Below are positions 1 to 7,451 of a stretch of DNA of 20,270 bases, in pieces. Within the stretch, counting starts at the first letter, position 1; each line of letters begins with the position of its first letter. Under the pieces are notes generated by a model. That model saw nothing but the letters and a program-made list of their open reading frames with translations. It ran no database searches and was not told the origin of the DNA. The DNA comes from Anaerolineae bacterium (lineage in GTDB: Bacteria > Chloroflexota > Anaerolineae > J102). The stretch covers positions 1 to 20,270 of the forward strand of contig JALSPL010000029.1 of the NCBI GenBank assembly GCA_026985975.1, read 5' to 3'. The position numbers were made by a program, and so were the translations under genes.

Positions 1-13
1 GCCATAATCGGAT

Positions 14-1198
14 TTACATCAGCTCGATTGCCATAGCTACGGCTTCGCCGCCGCCCAGACAAAGCGCGGCCACGCCGCGGTGGCCGCCGCGCCTGCGCAG
101 GGCGTAGATGAGGGTGGTGAGAACGCGGGCGCCGCTGGCTCCCAGGGGGTGGCCCAGGGCGATGGCGCCGCCATGCACGTTGACTTTGGCCGGGTCCAGG
201 CCCAGCTCGATGATGTTTTGCAGGGATTGGGCGGCGAAGGCTTCGTTCAGCTCGAATAAATCCACGTCGCTCAGCTCCCAGTCGATTTTCGACATCAGAC
301 GGCGGATGGCGTGGGGCGGGGCGGTGAAGACTTTCATGGGCTCCACCGCAGCATGGGTGTAGCCGATGATGCGGGCCAGGGGCTGCAAGCCATGAGCCGC
401 GGCGTAATCGGGGTGCGCCACCACCACCGCGGCTGCGCCGTCGGAGATGGGAGGCGCATTGCCCGCGGTCACCGTGCCGCCTTCCTCGAAAGCGGGCCGC
501 AGCCGGGCCAGGGCCTCCAGATTGGTGTCGGGCCGGATGGGCTCATCCCGCTCCACCACGATTTCCTTGCGTTTTTGCCGCACGGTGATGGGAACCATCT
601 CATCCCTGAACGCGCCCGTTTCGGTGGCCCGGGCCGCCCGCATGTGGCTCTGGTAGGCGAATTGATCCTGCATCTCGCGGGTGATGTTGAAGGTGCGGGC
701 GATCCACTCGGCCTCGTTGCCCATGTGGATGTTGTGGAAGGGGTCCATGAGCCCGTCATGCACAGTGGCGTCCACCAGCTCGCCGTTGCCCAGGCGGTAG
801 CCGAAGCGGGCTTTGGGCAGCATGTAAGGCCCCAGACTCATGGTCTCCATGCCGCCGGCGATGTAGAGCTGGCCGTCGCCGGCGCGGATGCTGCTGGCCG
901 CAAACATCACCGCCCGCAGGCCCGAGCCGCACACTTTGTTAACCGTCACAGCGCCCACAGTCTCGGGCAGGCCGCCGTGGATAGCCGCCTGTCGGGCCGG
1001 GGCCTGGCCCGCACCGGCGGGGATGACCTGGCCCATGAAGACTTCCTCCACCTGGGCGGGCTCAATGCCCGAACGTTGCACCACGGCCTGGATGACATGA
1101 GCGCCCAGCCGAGGCGCGGGCGTGTTGCTGAGGGCGCCGCCCAGACGTCCGCCGGGCGTGCGGGCGGCGGCGAGGATGACAGGGTGGATGGTGGTCAT
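14..1198 (-). CDS. Acetyl-CoA acetyltransferase (thiolase family)
   Basis: A 394-residue thiolase, the usual full length, predicted to condense or cleave acyl-CoA (acetoacetyl-CoA or a 3-ketoacyl-CoA) in the cytoplasm. The nucleophilic cysteine is C90 in NKVCGSG. The C-terminal active-site blocks are intact: H350 in GGAIALGHPLGASGAR and C380 in CLGGGEAVAM. The usual GN-x-SGINDGA stretch reads GNAPPISDGA here, and the final block has GGGEAVA where many biosynthetic thiolases have GGGQGIA. Substrate preference therefore cannot be fixed. An AGGAG Shine-Dalgarno about 7 nt upstream supports the ATG at 1198. It follows the nucleoside phosphorylase on the same strand after a 206-nt gap containing inverted repeats, so co-transcription is uncertain. 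A minus-strand ATG at bases 5-3, just past the stop, could begin another gene outside the window. Confidence 0.93.
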   Translation of the reverse strand: MTTIHPVILAAARTPGGRLGGALSNTPAPRLGAHVIQAVVQRSGIEPAQVEEVFMGQVIPAGAGQAPARQAAIHGGLPETVGAVTVNKVCGSGLRAVMFAASSIRAGDGQLYIAGGMETMSLGPYMLPKARFGYRLGNGELVDATVHDGLMDPFHNIHMGNEAEWIARTFNITREMQDQFAYQSHMRAARATETGAFRDEMVPITVRQKRKEIVVERDEPIRPDTNLEALARLRPAFEEGGTVTAGNAPPISDGAAAVVVAHPDYAAAHGLQPLARIIGYTHAAVEPMKVFTAPPHAIRRLMSKIDWELSDVDLFELNEAFAAQSLQNIIELGLDPAKVNVHGGAIALGHPLGASGARVLTTLIYALRRRGGHRGVAALCLGGGEAVAMAIELM

Positions 1199-1270
1199 CT
1201 CGTTTCTCCTGGATGAGGGAGTAGGAATAGGAGTGAGGTGTATGCAGTTTGACGGGGCTTTTTGCGTTCA

Positions 1271-1372
1271 AACCTGACAGGTTCCCTGCCAACACTGCCG
1301 ATTTCGCAGCCAAATTGGCTCATTGCCAGATTGTTCGGCGAGCAAGCCCGGCTGAATGGAACCTGTCAGGTT
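1271..1372. repeat. Inverted pair of 15-mer palindromic repeats (family 1)
   Basis: AACCTGACAGGTTCC at 1271-1285 recurs exactly in inverted orientation at 1358-1372. The core AACCTG-A-CAGGTT is itself an odd-length palindrome. The same 15-mer pair, with nearly the same spacing, occurs at 16810-16907. The pair lies between two minus-strand genes, in the 206-nt gap between the phosphorylase stop and the thiolase start. No T-tract follows, so it does not look like a simple terminator. Confidence 0.85.
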
Positions 1373-1404
1373 GTGCTCAGCGAAAACAATCTGGGCAGTT
1401 ATCC

Positions 1405-2712
1405 TTATTCGATGGTTGTCTTGATCAAGGCTGGCGGCTGCACGGGGACGTCGCTAAAGGCGTAGGCGGCGAGCAGTTCATCGGCTGCGGCCCGGGCCTC
1501 GGCCTCGCTGCGGGCGTGGATCTCGCACAGTGCGTCGCCCGCTTCCACCCGGTCGCCGACCTTGGCGTGGAGGATCATGCCCACGCGGTGGTCGATGGGA
1601 TCGCCCTTTTTCTCGCGGCCGCCGCCCAGCTTGACGGAGACTTCGCCAAATGTGCGGGCCCGAACTTCTTGCAGGTAGCCAGTGCGGGGCGATGACAGGG
1701 GCAGGATCACCGGTGCGGGTTCCAGAATGGCGTCTGGATCGTCGGCGACGCGGCCATCTCCCCCCTGAGCGCTGACAAAGGCCCGGAATTTCTCCAGCGC
1801 CCGGCCACTGTGCAGGGCTTCCTCCACCCGGGCGCGGCCCTCGGTCACGCTGGCGACCCGGCCGCACATGTGCAGCAGATGCGCGGATTCGGTGAGGATG
1901 AGTTCGGTGAAATCGGCCGGGCCCTGGCCTTTGAGGGTGACGATGGCTTCTTTCACTTCCAGACTATTGCCTACGGCCAGACCCAGGGGCTGGCTCATAT
2001 CGGTGACCCGGGCCGCGACTTTGCGCCCGGCCAGTTTGCCGATGGAAACCATCAGCCGGGCCAGCTCGATGGCGTCCTCCAGGGTCTCCATGAAGGCGCC
2101 ATTGCCCGTCTTCACGTCCAGCAGGATCACATCCGCGCCCGCTGCCAGCTTTTTGGACATGATGGAGGAGGCGATGAGGGCCATACTGGGCACGGTGGCG
2201 GTCACATCCCGCAGGGCGTAGAGTTTTTTGTCGGCCGGGGCCAGTTCGGCGGTCTGGCCCGCCACCACGATGCCGATGTCGGCCAGTTGCTGGCGGAATT
2301 CAGCTTCGCTGATCTCGGCCCGCCAGCCGGGAATCGATTCCAGTTTGTCCAGGGTGCCGCCCGAAAAGCCCAGGCCTCGCCCCGACATCTTGCCGATGGG
2401 CTGGCCCGCGGCCGCGACCAGGGGGGCCAGGGCCAGGGTAACCTTGTCGCCCACGCCGCCGGTGGAGTGCTTGTCCGCCACCGGTTTGACCACGTCGCTC
2501 AGGTCCAGCATATCGCCCGAGCGGGCCATGCTCAGGGTGAGGTCGGTGACTTCCTGGTCGGTCATGCCCCGCAGCAGCACAGCCATGGCCCAGGCCGCAG
2601 CCTGATAGTCGGGGATGTCGTCTTTGGTGTATCCCTGGATGAAAAAATCTATTTCCTCAGCGGTCAGTTCCAGACCATCCCGCTTTTTGGCAATGATATC
2701 GACAGCTCGCAT
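1405..2712 (-). CDS. pdp: Pyrimidine-nucleoside phosphorylase
   Basis: A cytoplasmic salvage enzyme of 435 residues, the normal length for the thymidine/pyrimidine-nucleoside phosphorylase family. It cleaves pyrimidine (deoxy)nucleosides with phosphate to base plus (deoxy)ribose-1-phosphate. The phosphate-binding block KHSTGGVGDK is at residues 81-90, and the family signature SGRGLGFSGGTLDKLE at 110-125. The N-terminus (MRAVDIIAKKRDG, ELTAEEIDFFIQGYT, IPDYQAAAWAMA) resembles Bacillus Pdp more than enteric DeoA. I infer Pdp-like specificity, but the boundary with DeoA is not secure. The frame is open 66 nt further upstream to 2778. The start at 2712 is preferred because GAGG lies about 8 nt before it and the family begins with MR-x-VDII. 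The upstream region is a hairpin repeat element that carries a TATAAT on this strand. Confidence 0.93.
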   Translation of the reverse strand: MRAVDIIAKKRDGLELTAEEIDFFIQGYTKDDIPDYQAAAWAMAVLLRGMTDQEVTDLTLSMARSGDMLDLSDVVKPVADKHSTGGVGDKVTLALAPLVAAAGQPIGKMSGRGLGFSGGTLDKLESIPGWRAEISEAEFRQQLADIGIVVAGQTAELAPADKKLYALRDVTATVPSMALIASSIMSKKLAAGADVILLDVKTGNGAFMETLEDAIELARLMVSIGKLAGRKVAARVTDMSQPLGLAVGNSLEVKEAIVTLKGQGPADFTELILTESAHLLHMCGRVASVTEGRARVEEALHSGRALEKFRAFVSAQGGDGRVADDPDAILEPAPVILPLSSPRTGYLQEVRARTFGEVSVKLGGGREKKGDPIDHRVGMILHAKVGDRVEAGDALCEIHARSEAEARAAADELLAAYAFSDVPVQPPALIKTTIE

Positions 2713-2733
2713 AAATTTATCCTCGTTGATAAA

Positions 2734-2884
2734 ATGATACTGGACTCTGGCGTTTTTGATTTTGACACGAATTGACACGAATTATACGAAAAAAGAAGAG
2801 AAAAATTCGATAAATTTGCTTAATTCGTGTCAAAAAATGACTTGAAAAGCAGCCAAAATGATTTTCGCCAGACTCCAGAATGAT
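2734..2884. repeat. Long imperfect hairpin element (family 2)
   Basis: Outer arms 2734-2763 and 2855-2884 pair at 22 of 30 positions. Nested inside, TTTGACACGAATT (2761-2773) is exactly inverted at 2822-2834, and a second tandem TTGACACGAATT sits at 2772-2783. The middle is very AT-rich, unlike the flanking genes. TCTGGAGTCTGGCGAAAAT, the reverse complement of 2861-2879, recurs exactly at 20145-20163. There is no ORF inside. It resembles a non-autonomous, MITE- or REP-like unit occupying the space between the phosphorylase and rhomboid genes. Confidence 0.8.
2781..2786 (-). promoter_or_regulatory. Candidate -10 box (TATAAT) for pdp inside the repeat
   Basis: A perfect TATAAT reads on the minus strand about 70 nt upstream of the phosphorylase ATG. 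No good -35 hexamer is seen 16-18 nt upstream, and the region is AT-rich, so chance occurrence is possible. Confidence 0.3.
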
Positions 2885-2944
2885 AGTGATGCCCCCAAGT
2901 ATACGTCATTTTTGGAGGGAAATGGAAGTTAGGTTCAGTGCATT

Positions 2945-2973
2945 TTGACGAGCGCCCTTCATCCTGTTATTCT
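2945..2973 (+). promoter_or_regulatory. Sigma-70-like promoter for the rhomboid gene, probably leaderless
   Basis: TTGACG (2945-2950), a 17-bp spacer, and TATTCT (2968-2973). The expected transcription start about 7 nt downstream falls at 2980-2981, which is the ATG itself. No Shine-Dalgarno precedes that ATG. Translation from the in-frame TTG at 2945 would require the -35 box to be coding, which argues against that start. Confidence 0.55.
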
Positions 2974-2980
2974 ATGCGAC

Positions 2981-3799
2981 ATGAGCTTTCAATATCCTCC
3001 CAAAAACACCGATCAAGTTTCTGAACCTCAACCCTCTGCGCCGCCCCCGTCGTCCGCGCCTGCCCCTTCCTCTTCCTCAGCGCCGCCGGGGTATTTTGCT
3101 GTGCAGATGCCGCAAGGCGTCCCGGTGATTACCTATGGTCTGCTGGCCGTCACAATTATCGTTTATCTGTTGCAAGTGGCCAGCAAGCAGATTTACGGCA
3201 TCGATCTCGTCGCAACCGCGGGCATGAAATCCAACGCCGCCATCGAGTCGGGCCAGTGGTGGCGGTTGATTACCCCCATGTTTCTGCACGGCGGCGTCTT
3301 CCACATCGGTTTCAACATGTATGCGCTCTATGTGCTGGGCCCGGGCCTGGAGCGTTTTTACGGCAAAATCAGTTTTCTGATGCTCTATCTGGTGGCGGGC
3401 GTGGCCGGGAATGTGTTCTCGTTCATGTTCTCCACCTACAATTCGCTGGGCGCATCCACTGCGATTTTCGGCTTGCTGGCCGCACAGGGCGTTTTTCTTT
3501 ATCAGCATCGAGAGATGTTCGGCAAGAGTGCCCAGCGTTCCTTGCTGAACGTGATTTTTATCGCTGTCATCAACTTTGTCATTGGCCTTTCGCCCGGCAT
3601 CGATAATTGGGGGCATTTGGGCGGCTTTGTGGGCGGAACGTTGTTTGCCTGGTTCGCCGGCCCCAAGATGGTCATTAGCGGGCGTCCGCCCAACCTGGTT
3701 CTGAAAAATATGCGCCCCATTCTTACTGTGTTGTTGGTGGCGGTCGTCGATCTCATGTTGTTTGTGGCTTTGGCCATGGTTATTGGCGGCGCTTCCTGA
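2981..3799 (+). CDS. Rhomboid-family intramembrane serine protease
   Basis: A 272-residue polytopic membrane protein. Residues 1-38 form a cytosolic-type, Pro/Ser-rich disordered tail. The rhomboid core follows: first membrane segment about 46-66; the HxxxN block at H108-N112 (HIGFN), with the two residues that form the oxyanion site; the nucleophile S159 in GAST (commonly GxSG, here threonine in the last place); and the catalytic H212 in NWGHLGGFVGG. A further hydrophobic segment (about 245-268) follows the His helix, giving a likely seven-segment topology. It would cleave transmembrane substrates within the bilayer; the substrate is unknown. The ATG at 2981 is chosen because a promoter overlaps the alternative TTG. 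The gene is followed 42 nt later, on the same strand, by a secreted peptidase. Confidence 0.92.
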   Translation: MSFQYPPKNTDQVSEPQPSAPPPSSAPAPSSSSAPPGYFAVQMPQGVPVITYGLLAVTIIVYLLQVASKQIYGIDLVATAGMKSNAAIESGQWWRLITPMFLHGGVFHIGFNMYALYVLGPGLERFYGKISFLMLYLVAGVAGNVFSFMFSTYNSLGASTAIFGLLAAQGVFLYQHREMFGKSAQRSLLNVIFIAVINFVIGLSPGIDNWGHLGGFVGGTLFAWFAGPKMVISGRPPNLVLKNMRPILTVLLVAVVDLMLFVALAMVIGGAS

Positions 3800-3841
3800 T
3801 TTTCAAGAGTTTATGAACGCTTCTTTTCGGGAGGTATTTTG

Positions 3842-5833
3842 ATGGCTCGTCGTTGGCTGTTGGCAAGTTTTATCGTGATGTCGTTGCTGTTGGGCGTAGC
3901 GCTGGCTGCTTCGGCCCAGGGGCCCGATGACCGGGCGCAGGTGGCCCGGGTTTATTTCGAGAGCAAGGCGCAGTTGAATGATCTGGCGGCCCGGCTTGAT
4001 ATCTGGGAAGTGAACAACAAGGAGGGCTATTTCGTGGCCCGTCTCAGCCCTCGCGCTTTGCATGAGCTGCAAGCCATGGGCCTGCGCGTTGAGGTCGAAC
4101 CCGAATTGACACAGCAGCTTTATCTCGGCCTGCAACTGTCGCCTGGTCAAACGTCGGGCATTCCTGGCTACGCCTGCTATCGCACGGTGGAGGAGACTTA
4201 CAGCGATCTCGCCGCGCTGGCCGCGGCCCATCCTGATCTGGCAACGTGGACGGATGAAGGCGATAGCTGGGAAAAAGCGACGCCGGGCGGAGCTGACGGC
4301 TATGACATCAACGCCCTGGTGCTGACCAACCACAACACGTCTGGCCCCAAGCCCAAATTCTTTGTGATCGCCGCCATCCACGCCCGCGAATACACCACCG
4401 CGGAACTCGCCACCCGTTTCGCCGAGAAGCTGGTCAACGACTACGGCGCAGACCCCGACATCACCTGGCTGCTGGACAACTACGAGTTTCATCTCATGCC
4501 CCAGGTGAATCCGGACGGGCGCAAACATGCGGAAGCGGGCGAGATGTGGCGCAAGAATACCGACAACGACGATGGCTGCACCTTCGATAAAGTCGAGTGG
4601 GGTTATTACAGCGGCACGGATTTGAATCGCAACAGCAGCTTCAAATGGAATATGGGCGGTTCCAGCAACGACGCCTGCGACGAAACTTATCATGGCCCCA
4701 GCGCTGCTTCGGAGCCGGAAGTGCAGGCAATCCAGACCTACGCTCAGAGCATCTTCCCCGATCAGCGCGGGCCCAATGACGATGACGCCGCACCGGATGA
4801 CGCCGAAGGCGTGTTCATCACCCTGCACAGTTACAGCGAGCTGGTGCTCTTCCCCTGGGGCTGGACCGACACCCAGCCAGCGCCCAATCGGACGGCGTTG
4901 CAGACCCTGGGCCGCAAATTCGGTTATTTCAATCAGTATGAGGTGTGCAGCGATTGCCTGTACAACGCCTCGGGAACCACCGATGATTTTGTCTATGGCG
5001 ATCTGGGCGTGGCCAGTTACACCTTCGAGCTGGGCACGGCTTTTTTCCAGGATTGCGACTTTTTTGAGAATAACATCATCCCCAAAAATATGCCCGCTTT
5101 GATCTACGCCTTCAAATCGGCCCGACGTCCCTATCAGAACCCCGCTGGTCCAGACGCGCTGAATGTGGCCGTCAGCGCCGCCACCGTTGACGCCGGAACG
5201 GCTGTGACCCTGACCGCGATGCTGGACGACAGCCGTTATTACAGCGGCGGGCATGGCGATGAGCCGGTGCAAGCCATTCAGGCCGCCCGCTACGCCATCG
5301 ACGCGCCATCCTGGAAGGGGGGCGTCACCCACGCCATGAACGCGGCTGACGGGACGTTCGACGCCTCATCCGAGGGCGTGACTGCCAGTATCGACACCAC
5401 GGGCCTGAGCGATGGCCGCCACATCATCTTTGTGGAAGGCCAGGATGCGGATGGCAACTGGGGCGTCCCCACCGCCGTCTTTCTCGACGTCAACGCCCCT
5501 TGCGACGCCGCCCAGTCCCCTGCTGATTTATCCGAGAGCATCGTCAATACAACTGACGTGCGTCTGGCCTGGGCGCATAATGCGGTCAACAGCTTCTACG
5601 AGGTGTGGCGGGCCGTGGACGCACCCTACTTCATGCCCGGCGACGCCGGTTCCGACTTGCGCCAGACTTTGCAGGCGGCGGATGGCGTTTTCGAATACAC
5701 CGACGCCGGGGTCGTGGGCGATGCGGCCAGCCAGCACTACTATCTGCTGCGCTCGGGCAACGCTTGCGGCGACTACGCCACGACCTTCCTGCGCGGCGGC
5801 GAGTTTGATTTCAGTCTGGTTCCCGGTAGTTGA
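3842..5833 (+). CDS. Secreted M14-family zinc carboxypeptidase with C-terminal Ig/FN3-like domains
   Basis: A 663-residue exported metallopeptidase. A signal peptide spans about 1-26 (MARRWLL, hydrophobic stretch, ASAQG). A propeptide-like region (about 30-100) precedes the M14 domain (about 110-425). Zinc ligands are H180 and E183 in IHARE and H329 in TLHSY. N262 and R263 in DLNRNSS match the substrate carboxylate-binding pair, and E396 in YTFELG is the general base. All key residues are present, so it should be active. The C-terminus has an Ig-like module (about 440-550, ending DGRHIIFVEGQDADGNWG) and an FN3-like module (about 560-660) ending in GGEFDFSLVPGS, a tail style I associate with Chloroflexota exoproteins. 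GGGAGGT about 7 nt before the ATG supports the start. The stop lies 4 nt from the convergent ctaB stop. Confidence 0.93.
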   Translation: MARRWLLASFIVMSLLLGVALAASAQGPDDRAQVARVYFESKAQLNDLAARLDIWEVNNKEGYFVARLSPRALHELQAMGLRVEVEPELTQQLYLGLQLSPGQTSGIPGYACYRTVEETYSDLAALAAAHPDLATWTDEGDSWEKATPGGADGYDINALVLTNHNTSGPKPKFFVIAAIHAREYTTAELATRFAEKLVNDYGADPDITWLLDNYEFHLMPQVNPDGRKHAEAGEMWRKNTDNDDGCTFDKVEWGYYSGTDLNRNSSFKWNMGGSSNDACDETYHGPSAASEPEVQAIQTYAQSIFPDQRGPNDDDAAPDDAEGVFITLHSYSELVLFPWGWTDTQPAPNRTALQTLGRKFGYFNQYEVCSDCLYNASGTTDDFVYGDLGVASYTFELGTAFFQDCDFFENNIIPKNMPALIYAFKSARRPYQNPAGPDALNVAVSAATVDAGTAVTLTAMLDDSRYYSGGHGDEPVQAIQAARYAIDAPSWKGGVTHAMNAADGTFDASSEGVTASIDTTGLSDGRHIIFVEGQDADGNWGVPTAVFLDVNAPCDAAQSPADLSESIVNTTDVRLAWAHNAVNSFYEVWRAVDAPYFMPGDAGSDLRQTLQAADGVFEYTDAGVVGDAASQHYYLLRSGNACGDYATTFLRGGEFDFSLVPGS

Positions 5834-5837
5834 TGCT

Positions 5838-6788
5838 TCACCACCCCATCAAAGGGAAGCTCGCAACCAAAATCGTATCGACCACCATGGCCGCGAAAAG
5901 TAGCGCCAGATGCAACAGAGAGAATTTATAAAGGCTGAAAGCGTATTTCTTTTCCCCCAGTCGATACACCCGGTAGGCGCCCCGCATGAAAATAACGCCT
6001 GTGATAAGCGCCACGGCCAGATAAAACCAGCCCATGGTGCGCAGTAACGTCGGCAGCAGTGTGCTGACGAAGAAAAGCCAGGAATAGATCACAATCTGGC
6101 GACGGGCTTCGTCCTCGCCCACCGAGACCGGCAGCATGGGCACGTCCACCCGGGCGTAATCCCGTTTCACCACCAGGGTCAGGGCCCAGGTGTGGGGCGG
6201 CGTCCACAGAAAGACGATGAGGAACAGCAGCCAGGCGGTCAGTCCCAATCCGCCCGTCACTGCGGCCCACCCCACCAATGCCGGAATCGCCCCGGCTACG
6301 CCGCCGATGGTGACGTTGTGATGCGTGCGGCGCTTGAGCAGCATGGTGTAGATGAAGACGTAATACAGCGTGCCCGCCAGCGCCAGCAGGGCAGCCAGCA
6401 GATTGACCTGTGTTGCCAAAAGCAAGAAGGCCAGGACGTTGAGAAGAACGCCGAAGACAATAGCCTTGGAAGCGGGCACAATCCAGCCTGCGGGCACGGG
6501 ACGGCGTTTGGTGCGATACATGATCTCGTCGATGTCCCGATCCAGATAATGGTTGATGGCGTTGGCCCCGCCCGAGGCAAAAATGCCGCCCAATGTCGTC
6601 CACAAGAATGTTAGCCAACCCACTTTACCGCCCCCGGCCACCAGCATGGCTCCCCAGGTGACGATGAGCAGCAGGAAAATGATCTTGGGCTTCATCAGCG
6701 CCATATACGTTTTCAAAACATGAGGTTTATCCTGCTGCTTAGCTCGAGTCTTGTCCTTTGGCGTTTCCAGCGAATTCGTTGCAGGCAT
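5838..6788 (-). CDS. ctaB: Protoheme IX farnesyltransferase (heme O synthase)
   Basis: A 316-residue UbiA-superfamily membrane prenyltransferase that attaches farnesyl diphosphate to heme B, giving heme O for terminal oxidases. The first Asp-rich motif is N79-x3-D83-x3-D87 (NAINHYLDRDIDE), followed by RTKRRP. The second conserved region is WTPPHTWAL (195-203) with DYARVDVPMLP (210-220), both CtaB/CyoE hallmarks. About eight or nine hydrophobic segments are visible after a charged 25-residue tail. No strong Shine-Dalgarno precedes the ATG at 6788, so a later methionine (M29 or M32) is possible. A good promoter lies upstream. No cytochrome oxidase or ctaA gene is in the window. The gene implies aerobic respiration. 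It is divergent from the ThyX pair and convergent with the carboxypeptidase. Confidence 0.95.
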   Translation of the reverse strand: MPATNSLETPKDKTRAKQQDKPHVLKTYMALMKPKIIFLLLIVTWGAMLVAGGGKVGWLTFLWTTLGGIFASGGANAINHYLDRDIDEIMYRTKRRPVPAGWIVPASKAIVFGVLLNVLAFLLLATQVNLLAALLALAGTLYYVFIYTMLLKRRTHHNVTIGGVAGAIPALVGWAAVTGGLGLTAWLLFLIVFLWTPPHTWALTLVVKRDYARVDVPMLPVSVGEDEARRQIVIYSWLFFVSTLLPTLLRTMGWFYLAVALITGVIFMRGAYRVYRLGEKKYAFSLYKFSLLHLALLFAAMVVDTILVASFPLMGW

Positions 6789-6853
6789 GGGATGATTTCG
6801 TTTAGGGGAGAGGCGGAAAATGCTGGCGTGACGGCAGGCCCGATGTCAATGTC

Positions 6854-6883
6854 ATTGTAGCTGAGGGTGTAAGAGGATGTCAA
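6854..6883 (-). promoter_or_regulatory. Sigma-70-like promoter for ctaB
   Basis: On the minus strand, TTGACA (6883-6878), an 18-bp spacer, and TACAAT (6859-6854). The predicted start near 6847 gives a leader of about 59 nt before the ctaB ATG. Confidence 0.6.
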
Positions 6884-6925
6884 TATCACGAGGGGAAAGC
6901 TGATAACCGTTTTTCGTCGGGCGTA

Positions 6926-6954
6926 TTGTCCCATCGCCCGGCTTGTGCTATGAT
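6926..6954 (+). promoter_or_regulatory. Sigma-70-like promoter for the ThyX gene pair
   Basis: TTGTCC (6926-6931), a 17-bp spacer, and TATGAT (6949-6954). The predicted start near 6961 leaves a short leader with an AAAGGAG site (6984-6990) 5 nt before the ATG at 6996. Confidence 0.6.
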
Positions 6955-6995
6955 CACGCCTGTCGAATTTATCTTTGTTCAAGAAAGGAGATGTC

Positions 6996-7451
6996 ATGCC
7001 AAAAGTAACGCTGCTCAGTTACACCCGGATGGATGCGACCCGCCTGGCGGGGACGCCGATCCCGGCCGGGGCGGGGACCTTGCAGGAAAATCTCATCGAA
7101 TATGCTGGCCGCATTTGTTACCGCTCGGACGCCAGGATGGGCCATAATCCCGCCTTCATCGACTTGCGGGTGAGGGAGGGGCACGAGGACATCATCGAGC
7201 ATGTGCGCTTTATCTTTCGCGTGGCGGGACAGCCGCTGAACCGGGAGCTGCTGAAGCTCATCGCTTTACCCACGGTCGAGTTCACCGATTTGGGCGATGA
7301 CGCCTGGATTTTCAGCCTCAACGCCCGCAATGTGCGGGATTTCTGGCGCAGCTCCGATTCCGAGCTGGCTGCTGAATTCGCCCGTCTGTCTGGCCCGGTC
7401 ACGCCCGCGGTCTTCCGTGATCTTCCGGGCGTGGAGGAGGCAGGATCATGA
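6996..7451 (+). CDS. ThyX-like protein A: N-terminal-type half without the catalytic signature
   Basis: A 151-residue protein resembling flavin-dependent thymidylate synthase but internally shortened. It starts with the ThyX first strand (KVTLLSYT), then LIEYAGRICY (33-42, compare AGRACY in mycobacterial ThyX), then GHEDIIEH (62-69) and F-x-F-x-V-x-G. It then jumps past the RHR-x7-S and LPN-x-ETR blocks, which are absent, to SLNARNVRDFW (107-117, like the late ThyX N-x-R-x4-F motif) and PVTPAVFRDL (134-143, like the C-terminal AP-x-VF-x-D). Alone it cannot be a working ThyX. AAAGGAG 5 nt upstream fixes the start. Its stop overlaps the next gene's start as ATGA, so the two are translationally coupled. 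The likely role is FAD-binding or structural partner of the next protein (inference). Confidence 0.8.
   Translation: MPKVTLLSYTRMDATRLAGTPIPAGAGTLQENLIEYAGRICYRSDARMGHNPAFIDLRVREGHEDIIEHVRFIFRVAGQPLNRELLKLIALPTVEFTDLGDDAWIFSLNARNVRDFWRSSDSELAAEFARLSGPVTPAVFRDLPGVEEAGS

Noticed and set aside
2945..2980. TTG at 2945 as the rhomboid start
   Set aside because: It coincides with the -35 box of a well-formed promoter, has no SD, and adds residues of no recognisable role.
3803..5332. A 509-codon open frame antisense to the M14 carboxypeptidase
   Set aside because: The plus-strand frame has a signal peptide, all M14 zinc and catalytic residues and a good SD. The antisense frame is low complexity and is explained by GC-rich codon bias.
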